Positions 34,193-46,209 of a stretch of DNA of 64,000 nucleotides are shown here, in pieces (within the stretch, counting starts at the first letter, position 1; each line of letters opens with the position of its first letter). Both the position numbers and the translations under genes were made by a program. The stretch lies in contig CM060855.1 of NCBI GenBank assembly GCA_030737835.1, positions 4,768,478 to 4,832,477 of the forward strand, read 5' to 3'. This stretch comes from Acorus gramineus (taxonomy: Eukaryota; Streptophyta; Magnoliopsida; Acorales; Acoraceae). The notes below the pieces were generated by a model that saw nothing but the letters and a program-made list of their open reading frames with translations, did not search any database and was not told the origin of the DNA.

Positions 34193-37041
34193 CTACCCAT
34201 TTTTCTTCCTTTCAACTTCAAGAGCTACTTCATTTCTACGTGTGAATGGAAGAGTAAATGGGGGATTGAACTGCAACAACAAGAAACAAGTAATGAGAAT
34301 TTGAACTGCAAAAACAAAAAAAAATAGGAAAAAAATTCAATCCAGTCTTACCTGTGCTACTTCAACCAGTGCATTTTCTATTACTTGAAACTCTGGATCA
34401 CTCCTCAAAGCATCCCGAAGTTTTGATTCTCTGCGTTTAACTTCTTCATCTGAAACATATCCTGAGGCCAGAGTTGGAAAAGGGATATTTAGATTACTAA
34501 TGAAATCATCCCCAAAAAATCAAGTGCATGACTTTCCAACAGAAACATGCTGAGAATGGAAGCCATATGATATCATCAACAGAAAACAATTATAAATAAT
34601 GCTTCTAAATGCTTATTCAAAATAACAGATTCTTGAGAACTAAGCATAAACAAGATTTAGACCCTATTACCCACATCAATATTCCTAGGAGTCTGATCAT
34701 ATTGTATGTCGGGTGGATGCATACCTGAAAAAGCACTCACTGCAACGATTTTCCCAGGCACCTGTTTGATCTTCACAGAGGGATCTTTTGGTGATGGCAG
34801 CTTATCACCATACTTGGAGGGCATGACAAATGACATCTTCCATTTACCCTGTTCTCCTGACTGGATCACAACATAATCAAGATCGTGTTGTGTCTAGAAA
34901 CAAAAATCAGTATATGCAGATCTTTCTGAGACCACAAGTGCTGTACCCTCTTCGTTATCACAGGGGTTGTCATCTCCATTTTCTCTCCATCTGATTGAGC
35001 TTTCCGTGTAAAAACAGGAGTCGTCATCTCCATCTGTTCATTCATGGTATTCTAGAAATGATGACAAGGCAAATATCAGCTAACCAATATATATACCTAA
35101 GATCTGAATCCAGCCGTTTTCTCCTTCAAAATGAAAAACAATCATATACCTTACCAAACAAGTACGCAGCCAATACATTGAATCCCTGAGACGAGCCATT
35201 GAAATCAAATCCACTATTCCCTGGCATCGTTGTTTCAGCTACATAGTAGGGCTGTTTGAATTATAATGTCCATTAGATGAATGAAATTTAAGATGATAAG
35301 TCCTGTCATAAAATACAACCGCAAATCAAAGTAGAGAAGAAGGAACAAACAAACACAGAGTCATACGAGACGAGATTTACGTGGTTCGACAAGAGATTTT
35401 CTGCGTCCTCAAGAGAGGGAAGAAACAACAAGCACACAAGACAGCATTTACATGATTCGGCAAAAGACTCACTACGTCCACAGAAAAGGAATAGAAATTT
35501 TTTCTTTATTTTTTGGATTAAATGATTTGTGGAGGGTACAAACTCTCCCTCTCAAAACCCCAGGACCAATGGCAAAAGAAACCTTTACTAAGAAAAGAGT
35601 ATATATAGCCCAGATAAATTACCATAATCCCTCCAACATAATACAAAAATTACAGAATTGTAATTACACATGCACAAGAAAATTCCAACTGGAATAAATG
35701 GAATTAACCAATCAAATCTCAGTTGTTTAATATTTTCCATGGTTCATATAAGAGCAGTTCAATTAACATCATAATACATGTTGTTGAGTATTATTGATTA
35801 ATACCCTTATCTATTTCCATGATCATTCTAACACTAGTCTCCCAAGGGAAATTTCTATGTTCTTCTCATGCCAATAATATATGCTCAAATTTTCCATCAT
35901 ATATCTCTCACTTAATTGTAATCCTGATTAATGGAATTGAGTTTAGAACTCAACCAAGATAATAACACATAGAAAGGAGAAACAACAACAGTGAAAGACC
36001 ATCATTTTTTTAGGTAAGCAGTAGAACTTGAACTCAAGATCTCATATTTGCAAATGCCATTGTCAACCATTAAGCGGTGTGTCCAAGCACCATACAACCT
36101 TACGTGTGCATAGCGCAATGACATGGACGACCCTAAGGGAGAGAACATATTCGAGTCTCAAAAGCACTAATTGGTGTGACAAATTAGGTTAAATGGGAAG
36201 CTATGCATAAAAAATTGAAACAAGTCATGGTCAATGCCTTAATTTCCTGCATTGCCAATGAAAAACATCCTTGAAAACAATGATCTAGAAATTATTTCTA
36301 AGCAAAATTCCTTCAAGCCTACTTGAACTTCTACCAAGCATTGATATTTATAGCACAAGCCCAATCATCAAACCTCTTCAATTTCCAAACTTTTTTTTAA
36401 TTAAGCTGAATTTATTGAATTTCAATGAAAGTTTTGTATCTACTAGATAAAATCTCGATCAATTTACATAGCCGCTCAACAGAATTAAAAAAAACAAAAA
36501 AAAAACAATAATCATCAAAACAAAACCAAACAAACCATACCTCAACCTCTCGAATCTCGTACATGTCCGTGCGCTTCAAAACCCGAAATTCCACCGATTC
36601 AAGATCCGGAACTTTAAATAACAACCAAAACACAATCAGATCAAAAAATTTGAACCAACTCAAAATCCACCAAAAAAAAAAATCCAAAGTGATTACACAC
36701 CGGACATCAAAGCTTCCTCCAAGTTCCGACTCTCGAACCTCCTCCGCGGGAAGGCGTACTTCACCGTCTCCGCCGCCAAATCCCCCAAAACTGCAATTTT
36801 TATCACGAATTGAACCCCAAAGTTCCCCCTTTTTTTCTCGAAATCTCATCGGAATCGAAAACTTACCACGTTGAGAGAGACTGAAAGCCTGCGAAGCCAA
36901 GGCGGCGACGAGCGAGACCCGGATCTCGAGACCCGATGGGTTCCCCCTCGCGGAAGCCATGACAGGAGAAGAAACCCTTTTGAAGTTAGGGTTAGGGTTT
37001 CGGAGGGGTTTGAAAATCGCGGGAGATCTGCAGAGAAGCAT
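34193..37041 (-). CDS. SOUL haem-binding family protein, plastid-targeted
   Basis: Eight minus-strand exons: 37041-36867, 36790-36701, 36611-36541, 35251-35150, 35051-34947, 34893-34725, 34461-34352 and 34270-34193. All are GT-AG and phases close at 900 nt, 299 aa. Diagnostic SOUL blocks, in order: [48 protein letters not shown], the tandem EMTTPVFT and [34 protein letters not shown] and [20 protein letters not shown]. The first about 45 residues ([20 protein letters not shown]...) are Ser/Arg/Pro-rich and fit a transit peptide. The next ATG at 36960 would remove 27 of them, so 37041 is preferred. Family members bind haem or tetrapyrroles; plant ones have been found in plastids and plastoglobules. 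The exact ligand and role here are inferred. Intron 3 (1289 bp) carries repeats. Confidence 0.93.
36005..36095 (-). mobile_element. SINE-like tRNA-related fragment in SOUL intron 3
   Basis: The minus strand reads CTTGGACACACCGCTTAATG and, 30 bp on, GATCTTGAGTTCAAGTTC, the same arrangement of A-box-like and B-box-like blocks as at 32797. The boundaries are uncertain. Confidence 0.4.
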
Positions 37042-38578
37042 TTCTTCTTTTTTTTTTCTTTTGTTTGGTTTGCTTTCGTTTGAGTTTTGGTTTTCTTTTT
37101 TATTCTTCTCAATTTTTGAGATTATTTTATTTTTGTAAAAAAATAAAAAAATATATTTTATTATTATATTGTCCAAATTATTTTTATTTATAATTTTAGA
37201 ACACCAAAATAAATTTTCATAATTGCTGATCTTTAATTTATTTTTTCTTTTATTGTTATCCTTTTTAAAAATTGTCTTTGATTGTGATTCTGATTACTTT
37301 TTATTGAATTTTTTGTCCAAATTTTTTTATTATGATTTTAAGAATAGCCCAACCAAAAATTTTAATGGGTTTATTCTTAAAATTTCTCTTTTTTTTTTGT
37401 TTTTCATTTTTTTTATTTTTGTCTTCTTTAAAATATGCATTTGCTTGTCTTTATATGAGTTTCTGTTGGGTTATTGGATTTTTATTTTGTCTTAACTTTT
37501 TGTTTTGTATCAGTGATTTTGAAAACACACCTATTAAAAATTCTTAATAAGATTTTTTTAAAAAAAAATTGCTGATGGTTGTTTTTCCTTGTCCTTTTTT
37601 TAGTTTTTTTATTTTTACTTTTAGCCCATTTAAGTACTTTGATTTATTTTCATGTAATTGGATTTTTTTTCTTCCAAAGTTTTCTCTAACTCAGTTAAAA
37701 ATTCTTAATGGGGTTTACTGTTTTTTTTTTTTCTTGTCCTCTTTTAACTTCATCTATTCACTGAATTTTTTGTATATGAACTTTCTTTTGATTAGAAAAA
37801 ATTTGGGATGATAATTATAGTGAAGGTTGTTTTTATTTGATATTTTTTTATTTTTTTTTATGGGTGGGGGATGCTCTATTAATGTATATTTGTTGAAATA
37901 TTGCATTTCTAATATCTTATGTATATGTGATTCCCATATTTTTTATGTACACAGAAATGGCTATGAACCAATGACAAAATAAATTATAATCAATTTAGGG
38001 ATCTAGATCAATCATAATAACACACATCATTCTATCACTTTTTAATAAGAGTATTATCATGTTTGGGATCGATCACATTAGTTTGGGTAATCAATTTGTT
38101 TGACATTTTTCTTTATTACATCAAAATTCCTACTGAAATTGGTTGTCCATGCATTGTCTACATCACTGGGTTGCTATTTTATGATTACATGTCATACACT
38201 CATCAACCATGTTTCATTTTCTAAAGCCACAAGTTTCATGCAATTTGTCCTGTGAAAAAAAAAAAAATTAAAAGATCAAACAATGGTTCATGAATCATGA
38301 TAGAATTAAAAATGTATTTCATTCATTAGAATATATATTTCATATTTTTTATTTACACGCAATCTTCATAAGCAATCCGTGTTTATTACATAACTGCATA
38401 TAAGACTGTCTCCAACTTTATCCAAGTACTGCAAATAAGATTGTCTCTAACTTTATCCAAGTAGCTGCATTGACACACAATATTTCACAAACCTTTAGCA
38501 TCAGGGAAACATGCATCATGTTCAGAAAGAATCAATGGTGAGGACAGTTTATTTTCAGTCTGTTGAACATGTTTTGGT

Positions 38579-39074
38579 TGAGCCTGTTAATTATCCGAAA
38601 AAAGTTTGAATCCGATTTGAATCCATATCCGAAAAATCAGAAATATCCGATATTCGAAGATCCAGAGTGCTCAGTCTATCCGATCCAAAAAAATGTGCGG
38701 ATATGGATATCAGTCTATCCGATCCAAAAAATATTCGTATTCGACATATATTATAAAAAAATTATTATTATTATATATTGCAATATTGTTATCTTGTATG
38801 ATTAATCACAATGATAATATATTATAATGCTATTAAATTTTTAATATATGATATCTAAAATAGATAATAAACTTTAAAATCTCAATTTTAATTTTAATGT
38901 TTTCTCTAAAATAACACTTAATTATCCAAATTAATGTTAATATTCAACCATGTTAATTATCCGATCTGTATCCGAAGGGATCTGAATTCAAAAATTGATA
39001 TCCGTATCCGAATCTGAAAGTTAGGATATGAATATTAGCATATCTGATCCGTATCCGTCTGATTGACCGGCTTA
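38579..39074. mobile_element. hAT-like MITE with perfect 8-bp target duplication
   Basis: GTTTTGGT lies at 38571-38578 and again at 39075-39082. The ends are TGAGCCTGTTAATTATCCGA and, reverse-complemented, TAAGCCGGTCAATCAGACGG. The subterminal regions are filled with ATCCGA/TATCCG hexamers, as in hAT-type MITEs where such motifs bind transposase. The left 100 bp align with the right 100 bp of the element inside the PPR gene (42694-43549). No coding capacity. Confidence 0.88.
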
Positions 39075-39446
39075 GTTTTGGTCACTGCTGATGCCGGATG
39101 GTGAATTTTGTTCTGTTGATCATGTTATGGAAGCAATCATGCAAGTTTTTTGTGTTCAAACTTCACATGTAAATAATACTAATAATGTCAGAGCATCCCA
39201 TCTCCCTCCAAAAAGCAATGGTTGATTTCATTAAGATTGAACTGTCTTTTAGATTATTAATTTACATCCACTGCGATAAATCAATCTTCCGCTGCAATAA
39301 GGTTCTTCAGAATCAGGTATATAAAAATCTTCAGATACTCTATGTGGATGAATATGGATATACCCACATAGATTCTTAATTCATCTGAATGTAGGTATTC
39401 TACAATGTATCAAGTTTCATCAGTGCTACACGTTACTCGGCAGCTC

Positions 39447-39655
39447 ATTTTTTTGAATAACAAAATTTCTTTATCAAAGCAAATGCAAGTATCCGAGGAA
39501 GGACAACAAGCTCACCAGGCAACAGAAGCCCCTCCTCATTGTGGCCTCCCCAGCCTTTCCTCCTGAGGCACCGCTGGTTGCACCAAAAGGCGAACCCAGT
39601 CGCTCTTATCACCTCATCGTCCTCTGTGTTTCCATCAGCCTCATATGTTGGAACA
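39447..39655 (-). mobile_element. decayed LINE-like 3' end
   Basis: On the minus strand a short open stretch (EDDEVIRATGFAFWCNQRC..., CLRRKGWGGHNEEGLLLPGE) runs into TTTGATAAAGAAATTTTGTT and an A run, which resembles plant LINE 3' ends. No target duplication was found and the assignment is weak. Confidence 0.3.
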
Positions 39656-41845
39656 TCAGTATTTCAAGGATTTAAAGCTGCTTCATTCATCAAGTGAGAG
39701 ATATGAATGCTGTATAACTGAAGGTGGAACCGCATATCTAAGACTGAGCAGTGGCATCACTTGATTCTGATTAGTCCATTTTTCCACTCTGGTGTCTATC
39801 AAATCTTTCAAAGATAGCCTGCAATCAGAACATGGTTCGTTTCATGAAAGCATTAGCACCAGTGGGGATATCTTGAAGGAGCGATAGAATAGATAATATC
39901 TGAATCAAACAACAGAAAAGTTACACCGCTGGAGATCAATTTTTGCTAGGTCTTCGTAACCAACATGCACAAGAGCTCTGTACAAGTGAAATTCTTCATA
40001 ATTTGCTATATGTGGTAGTATATGGATGAAAGTGTATTTGGTTCTATATTCCAAGCTTAGGTAGCAAAAAACAACTTTTTATAGTAAAAAAGGGACTTTT
40101 CAGAGTCTATGAAAACCACGCTTTCTTGAAAGCTAGTTTCAATGGCTGCTTTAAGTGTAAAGCTATTTTGCAGTCTCGTTACCAAACATTATTTTAGAGA
40201 TGAACCCATTGCAAATCCTCAGAATCTTATCCAGCAACATAAATATTGAATACCATGATGAACATACTAGGAGACCCTGGATATCTTGAGTTATCACAAA
40301 ATACTTCATTCCTGGTCATCCATACACATCCTGCATTGTAAGCTTGCATTAAAGAAAGTTATTATAACTGTTGTTATGTGAGGTAATCTTGTGGCGGTTT
40401 GTAAATATCATTTTCAGCAAATCTCTTTTTGTTATGTCTCCAAACAATTATCTAAGATACATACATGTACTTTTTAGCTTGACATAAAAATAGTTATGAG
40501 CTTGACGTAACAAATCTCTATGGGGGACCCCTTGGCAAAAGGTTAATAATTTCTATAAGCATGCCATAATGTTGAGTATTGTAACAGCCATAAACTTAGC
40601 CCGCTTTTTATTTAGAAACTTAAATAAGCTAATCTCGTTATATAAACCACTTTTATCTTTGACTGGCCCTTTGTATAATATGTGCATCTTCTTTTAACTA
40701 CCAACTCTACTCCTAAGTGAAATGTGTAATAATATAAAAAGAGAAGAGGGGTGGTGATTAATGTACCTATTTTTATTAATGATTTATGTAAGGATATTTA
40801 CTTTATTTATATCAGTGAGTGGAAAAAAAAGAGGCTAGACTCCTAATCCAAACTCTAAGGTTACCTAGATAAACCACTAGTTGAGGATGAAAATTAATAT
40901 ATTTTAATAATATAAATTAGATATAATCCCAGCATTTTTGTTACCAAAAAATATTTCAACTTTATAACATGATTATACCAATCACCACTGGCATAGGGGG
41001 CCTGAAATAACAAAATTTGAAACAAGAAAATAACTTCTCACAACTAATCTAAGGGTGCAATGCCTACTCCAGTATTTAATATCTTATGACAGGGAGGATT
41101 GAGCCACCCAAACTGGGACAAGAAATAAGAATTTATTTCTGAAATGATATGAAAAAAGTTGGCACCCAGGTCACCAAAATTTTCAGGAAATGTTGAATTG
41201 TAAGAAAAAAGAAAGTCTATAAAAACTAAACATATATAGAGCTATGACACATCCATAGCTCAAATGCTATTGTATGCGGTTGATCTTTTATTGACCTAGA
41301 TTATGAGACATACAAGCATAACCTTTCACAATCTTTGATGTACTATTTAATGCCTATAAATCATGTGCAAAGTTCTACATTTTATCTAATCAAGTACCCA
41401 CGATACCAATACTGATCTGTCACAAAAGCAAGCCATTCCAAACTTCAAATGCAGATCTTCATACTCGATACATATAAATCCACCATCAATTTTTTTCATA
41501 ATCATCAGAATTCAATGTATAATAACTTAATTTCGAAATGTGAAAACAAGCATTCATACATGATGTCAAAGATCTCAAAATGTTCAATGAATTGAATGCA
41601 CAAAACTAACCAAAAAAAACAAAGCTAATAAATATTCAAAAGAGAAAAGTATGAAAAACCTTCCCATACTGCCTTGTTTGATGTAACAGTTGATCTTCAA
41701 AGCTTCAAATTATGCAAATGCGAACGTTTAATTACTCCGAGAAAAATCATCACATTGTCTTGAAAGTTATTAGTCATCTTCAAGCTTCAGAGCTCAAGAA
41801 GTTCATTTGCACCTCACAATGATCTCTTCATCATCTGATACACTA

Positions 41846-44122
41846 TCATGACTTTCTCCTCCTACAAAGCATACCCATCAAAGCATTATACGTCGCAATG
41901 TCATATATAAACCCTGCGTCCAACATTTCTTCAACAACCCCCTCCCCTTCCCTCCTTTTCCCCTCCCTCGCAAACCCCGCCACCAACACCTCATAAGTCG
42001 TGCCGTCCGGGCAGAACCCCTTTTTGGAAGCCAAGACCCTCAACGCGTTGGCCTCCACCGACCTCCCCATCTCGCACATCCTCTCCAAGAGACCGTTGAA
42101 TGTCACCACGTCCACGATGATCCCTTCCCCAACCGCCCTCTCTGCCAACGCACGCGCACCCTCCACATCCCCCGAAAGGTTCAAACCCTCCACCAGCGCC
42201 GCACATGCGACCGCACTCGGCTTGCACCCTCCCACCCAGAGTGCCCGCACGACCTCCAATGCTGACCGCACCTCCCCCATCCCGCACAGAGCCTCAACAA
42301 GGCGGAGGCAATCAAACCCATCAGGTACTGCCCCCCGCCCTGCGAACTCAATCACCAAGTCATGACCCTCCGTGACCCGTCTGGCCCGACAGAGCCCATC
42401 GACAAGTATCTCACACGTGGCGACTGAGAACTCAAAACCCATGTCTAGCATCTCACGTGCGACGCCCACCCCCGCCTCGAACTTCCCCTCCCGGAAGAAC
42501 CCGCAAATCAGCGAATTGAAGCTGACGACGTCGGGCTCGCATCCCTTCAACTTCATTTCCCTGAACAGACCCACCGCTGCATCAAACCTTAAATTGCGCA
42601 CACAACACGCGATCAACGCGTTGAACGTGCACGAGTCGGGGCAGACCCGATCAACGCGGACCATCCGATCATACACCGCAAACACCCTGTCACTAAAGCC
42701 TGTCAGCTGATCGTATATGCATCACATAACTTATTGTATGTATTCCATCATTTCCTAAATCATTCTGATACTTATATTAATATTGAAATTCAAATCTTTT
42801 CTAATCCACAACGAGCATGGATATTTTTCAATAGTTTGGGATCAAGCAACAATTAAATCAAGAATTCAGGACTTATCGTCTTCTTGATAATCATACAAAA
42901 AGAATGCAATAACTATTTAAATGTTGCAAATCAATCATGCAACATAATTGAATTCATACAATATAAATATAAACATATTTAAGATATTTTCTTAAAGCAT
43001 ATACATTGATATCCGTATCCACCCTCCAGATATTAAAATATTGGATAAAGTCTCATTTTACAAAAACAGATTCAGAGCGAATACAGATATTTTTTTTAAT
43101 ATCATCATTACTATAATTGAATTTCCACAATATCAAATACAACCACATATAAGATATCCGTATCCACACTCCAGATATTCAAATACTTTTTTCAAATGCA
43201 GATTCAGAGCGAAAACATATACTTTTCAGGCTTACCTATCACGATCGTGACCCCTCGCTAGGCCGCCGATCAACACATTGTACGTGGAGATGCTCAGGCA
43301 CCCATCTATCGCACGATGCATATTGTCGAACAGTTATTTTCTTAGAGAGTATGCATACAAATATAATGCAATAACTATTCAAATTTTTTAATATCATCAT
43401 TACTATAATTGAATTTCAACAATATCAAATACAAACACACATAAGACGTCCGCATTCGCACTCCAGATATTCAAATATCAGATAATTTCAAACTCTTCAA
43501 ATACAATTCAAAGCAAATACAGATATTTTTCAGATAATCAACAGGCTTACCTATCACAATCACGCCCCCTCGCAAGGCCGCCGATCAACACATTGTACGA
43601 GGAGACGCACGGGCGCCCATCAATCGCGCGACGCATATCATCGAACAACTCCTCCGCGTCATCGAAGCGGGAGGCGCGACAGAGTGCGTCGACGGCGCGG
43701 CGAAAGATGGGCTCGATTTCGGGGCAGGAGAAGATGGAGGCCTTGTCGGAGCAGGGGCAGGGGTGGTGGGAGAGCATGGAGCGGAGGAGGGAGGGGATGG
43801 GGTCGAGGCGGGAGGAGACGATGAGGGAGCGGAGGAGGTGGGAGTAGAGGGTGTGGTCGTGGCGATAGGAGTCGACGCGGGAGGAGGCCCAGGTGAAGAC
43901 GTGGAGGTCGAGGTGGGAGAGGGAGGGGTGGTGATGGAGTTTTTTGGAGAGGAAGTGGAGGAGGTCTTGTGGGGTGAAGGAGGGTTTGAGGTGGGTTTGG
44001 ATGAAGTGGGTCAGAAGGTGGTGGGTTTGGAGGGTGGTGGTGGTGGTGGGTGGTGGTGGGAGGTGGTGGTGGTGTGTGGGTTTGGGAAGGTGGGGTTTGG
44101 AGAGGAGTCTCTTGGTGGCCAT
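41846..44122 (-). CDS. P-class pentatricopeptide repeat protein, interrupted by a spliceable transposon
   Basis: Likely an organelle RNA-binding PPR protein. Two coding blocks on the minus strand, 44122-43551 and 42692-41846, give 472 aa when joined at AG|GTAAGCC ... CTTTAG|TGAC. The N-terminus is Pro/His/Thr-rich (MATKRLLSKPHLPKPTHH), possibly a targeting peptide. PPR repeats follow with near-perfect 35-residue spacing (TFNALIACCVRNLRFDAAVG, VSFNSLICGFFREGKFEAGV, TYEVLVAGFAREGKRREGEG, ATYNALMGMLC). There is no E or DYW domain. The 856 bp between the blocks is a hAT-like element flanked by an 8-bp duplication, inserted inside the repeat beginning SYNVLIGGLARGRDCDR. Without the element that repeat has 36 residues; with splicing it has 38 (extra Ser-Asp). 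Both blocks are fully open, which argues against an old pseudogene, but loss of function cannot be excluded without transcripts. Confidence 0.8.
42694..43549. mobile_element. hAT-like element inside the PPR coding sequence
   Basis: Flanked by CCTGTCAC (42686-42693) and CCTATCAC (43550-43557), an 8-bp target duplication with one transition. The ends are TAAAGCCTGTCAGCTGATC and, reverse-complemented, TAAGCCTGTTGATTATCTGA. The latter aligns over about 100 bp with the hAT-like MITE at 38579. Read in the sense of the PPR gene, the duplication's last G plus TAAG makes a GTAAG donor, and the far end TTTA plus the duplication's first G makes a TTTAG acceptor. The 856 bp include an internal tandem duplication, so the original insert was shorter. 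Confidence 0.85.
43235..43332 (-). repeat. duplicated PPR exon end with splice donor inside the intron
   Basis: This 98-bp stretch is a diverged copy of the end of the first PPR coding block (43550-43647), including TACAATGTGTTGATCGGCGG and the AG|GTAAGCC junction. The two copies are 315 bp apart. It also carries the same transposon end and one side of the target duplication. Confidence 0.88.
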
Positions 44123-44291
44123 TTTTGGGGGTTCTTTACTCTGTTTATGTGGGACTTCCCCTGTTTGGATGGGGAACAGGAGAGGAATAGAAAGAAAATA
44201 AAATCAAATATTTGAATAGAGGAGTATAACTATGTCAAAATACATGAAAATAAGGATCGTTTTATTAGAGCATCTTTAAAAGACTCTTTAT

Positions 44292-45242
44292 TAGGCCTGT
44301 CAATAAGTCAGGTCCAGATCCATATCAAGTCTCGGGTCAGGTCAACAAACTAACTGGCTTAGGTCAGATCAGGAGAGACTTGAGAGGTCGAGGAACTTTT
44401 TGAGGGCGTCTTCATTTGTTTTTCTTTTTATTTCTCTTGCCCTATTTTTTTAAGAAGAAAATAAAGGGTTTGAAAAAGGAGAGGGAGAGGAGAAGAAAAA
44501 TGTGAGGAGGGTTTTGATTTATGGTGCATTTGGTAACACGGTTTAGGGGTGATTCTGCTTTTTAATTAAGCAGAAAGCTAAAACGTGTTATCAAATGCGT
44601 TTCATGAAGCGTACTTAATTAAAAAGTTATCTTCAACTTTTTAGTGTAAAATTATTGTTTTTTAAGAAGTACAGAAAATGCACTTTCTAGAAAATCAAGT
44701 CTATTTAAACCATTTTATTCAAAATTATTTTTCAAACATGTTTCTAACGCTACCTTAGTGAAAGAGCATTGCACATTAAAATGGTGGAGACCACACTTTC
44801 CTGGGTTGAATTTTTTTCATTTCAATTTTTATATGATGAGTTTGAATAAACAGAGTCCAATGTATTATAAATAGTTTTTTCACTGTTTTTTATTTTTTAA
44901 TGTTAATGAGAGAATATTTGAAATACAGTTTAGATTATTCTGCTTTTACGTGAAATCAAAAAGTTATAAAAATATTTCAAATGCTTTAAATTATAAATGA
45001 TTATTCAGTATTTGGTTATAAAGGTTGGGCTGGATCATAGGTGTTGGATTGGATCATAAATAAAAAAAACCATATAGTATTTGAATTGGGTCGAATCGGG
45101 TCTCGGGTTTATAGGATCAGGTCAGGGTGGACCCAGATTTGACCCTTTTGATTGTCGGATCTTTCAGGTAAGGTATTTACATCTTTTATCAAGTCAGGTT
45201 TTGATCAGGTCTAGGTACACTTGGGACTCTTTAACAAGCCTA
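44292..45242. mobile_element. hAT-like element with GGGTCGGG-type subterminal repeats
   Basis: Flanked by CTCTTTAT (44284-44291) and CTCCTTAT (45243-45250), 8 bp with one mismatch. The ends are TAGGCCTGTCAATAAGTC and, reverse-complemented, TAGGCTTGTTAAAGAGTC. The subterminal parts are rich in GGTCAGGT and CGGGTC motifs. The ends resemble those of the hAT-like MITE at 38579 (TAAGCCGGTCAATCAG). No transposase frame. Confidence 0.75.
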
Positions 45243-45284
45243 CTCCTTATTGGATTTATTCGGGGGTTAGAATATTGAAAAACA

Positions 45285-45378
45285 TAGTCCAAAAAACTCC
45301 CTCAGTGATTCTCTTCAATAAAATTTCTTTATAGTCCAAAAAACTCCCTCAGTGATTCTCTTCAATAAAATTTCTTTA
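45285..45378. repeat. 47-bp perfect tandem duplication
   Basis: TAGTCCAAAAAACTCCCTCA at 45285 is repeated exactly at 45332, and the following GTGATTCTCTTCAATAAAAT block is also identical. The identity implies a very recent event. Confidence 0.9.
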
Positions 45379-45448
45379 TAAGGCTCCATATATGTGGGGA
45401 GTCTCATAGAGAAACTGTACATTCCTTACATTAAAAAAACAAAAATTT

Positions 45449-45582
45449 TATTATTACGCATCTCAACAAAAATAATTAAAAACACAACCAACAAAAAATC
45501 ACTTATTTTACTATTATAATTATCTATTCCTAAAATGGTCATAAACTCTAAAATAGCTTATATCTCTATTCAAACAACACTA
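45449..45582 (+). mobile_element. partial Tourist-like MITE copy
   Basis: ATTATTACG, AAAACACAACCAACAAAAAA, ATCACTTATTTTACTATTAT and CTCTATTCAAAC follow the same order as the right half of the full copy at 60323-60732. The end is degraded. Confidence 0.5.
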
Positions 45583-46209
45583 TATAAAAATGGAAAATGA
45601 ATAGAATTTTTAATTAAAAAAGAAACGATTATGATACTGAAAAAATCACATTATAGATAACAAGAAAGATTACCAAACTTACTCTAGAAAGAGCCCAGAT
45701 CCAGTTAGGCTTAAATTTGATCAATACCATCAGCATCGAACTGCGCAGCCTATGAATCGAACTACACAGTCTATGAATCGAAAAACTACATAGTGTGACA
45801 TCTATACCCAACAATTATCAGTGCAAAATAATCATATTGATGGTACTGATAAAACTCAAACCTAATTGGATCTGGAATTCCTCTATATATAACTGTCAAA
45901 ATTTTGTTTCTTCAGATGGACAACAAAACACAACATTCGCAGCCCTCATGTGGTTGCATATATTTTTTTTAAAACCCTGATATTTCCAAATGTATTACAG
46001 CACACCAATCATATAAACTCCAAAACAACAGAACCACATGAATCCAATAAACAGAGACCACAAAATGCTAGATTATATAACCCAATTGAATCCCATAAAG
46101 ATCGACCTGAAAAACCAAAAAATCCCAGATTTCATTTTCTTCAAGTCTCAGCCCCACATTTTCAAACCCAGTGACACCCCCACAAACACACACATACAAC
46201 CCACCCTCA

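Larger units (their letters stand above)
37042..41845. other. intergenic region between the SOUL and PPR genes
   Basis: It is T-rich close to the SOUL promoter (37100-37860). It contains a hAT-like MITE with perfect 8-bp duplication (38579-39074) and a decayed LINE-like 3' end (about 39447-39655). No gene is supported in the rest. Confidence 0.55.
44123..46209. other. intergenic region between the PPR and ferredoxin genes
   Basis: Mostly a hAT-like element (44292-45242), a 47-bp tandem duplication (45285-45378) and a partial Tourist-like copy (about 45449-45582). No gene is supported. Confidence 0.6.

Noticed and set aside
36412..37176. A 254-codon minus-strand frame
   Set aside because: It reads through introns 1 and 2 of the SOUL gene; only the exon parts (37041-36867 and the start of exon 3) are coding in that frame. 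Family alignment requires the spliced model.
37223..37811. Phe/Leu-rich open frames suggesting membrane proteins
   Set aside because: Produced by a T-rich tract upstream of the SOUL gene; no start context, splice structure or conservation signal.
42000..42710. Plus-strand and alternative minus-strand frames across the PPR second block
   Set aside because: Shadows of the PPR reading frame in a locally GC-rich exon.
43763..44215. Gly/Val/Glu-rich plus-strand frame of 150 codons
   Set aside because: It is the antisense of the PPR N-terminus, whose Pro/His/Thr codons give Gly/Val/Trp on the other strand; no start context or motif.
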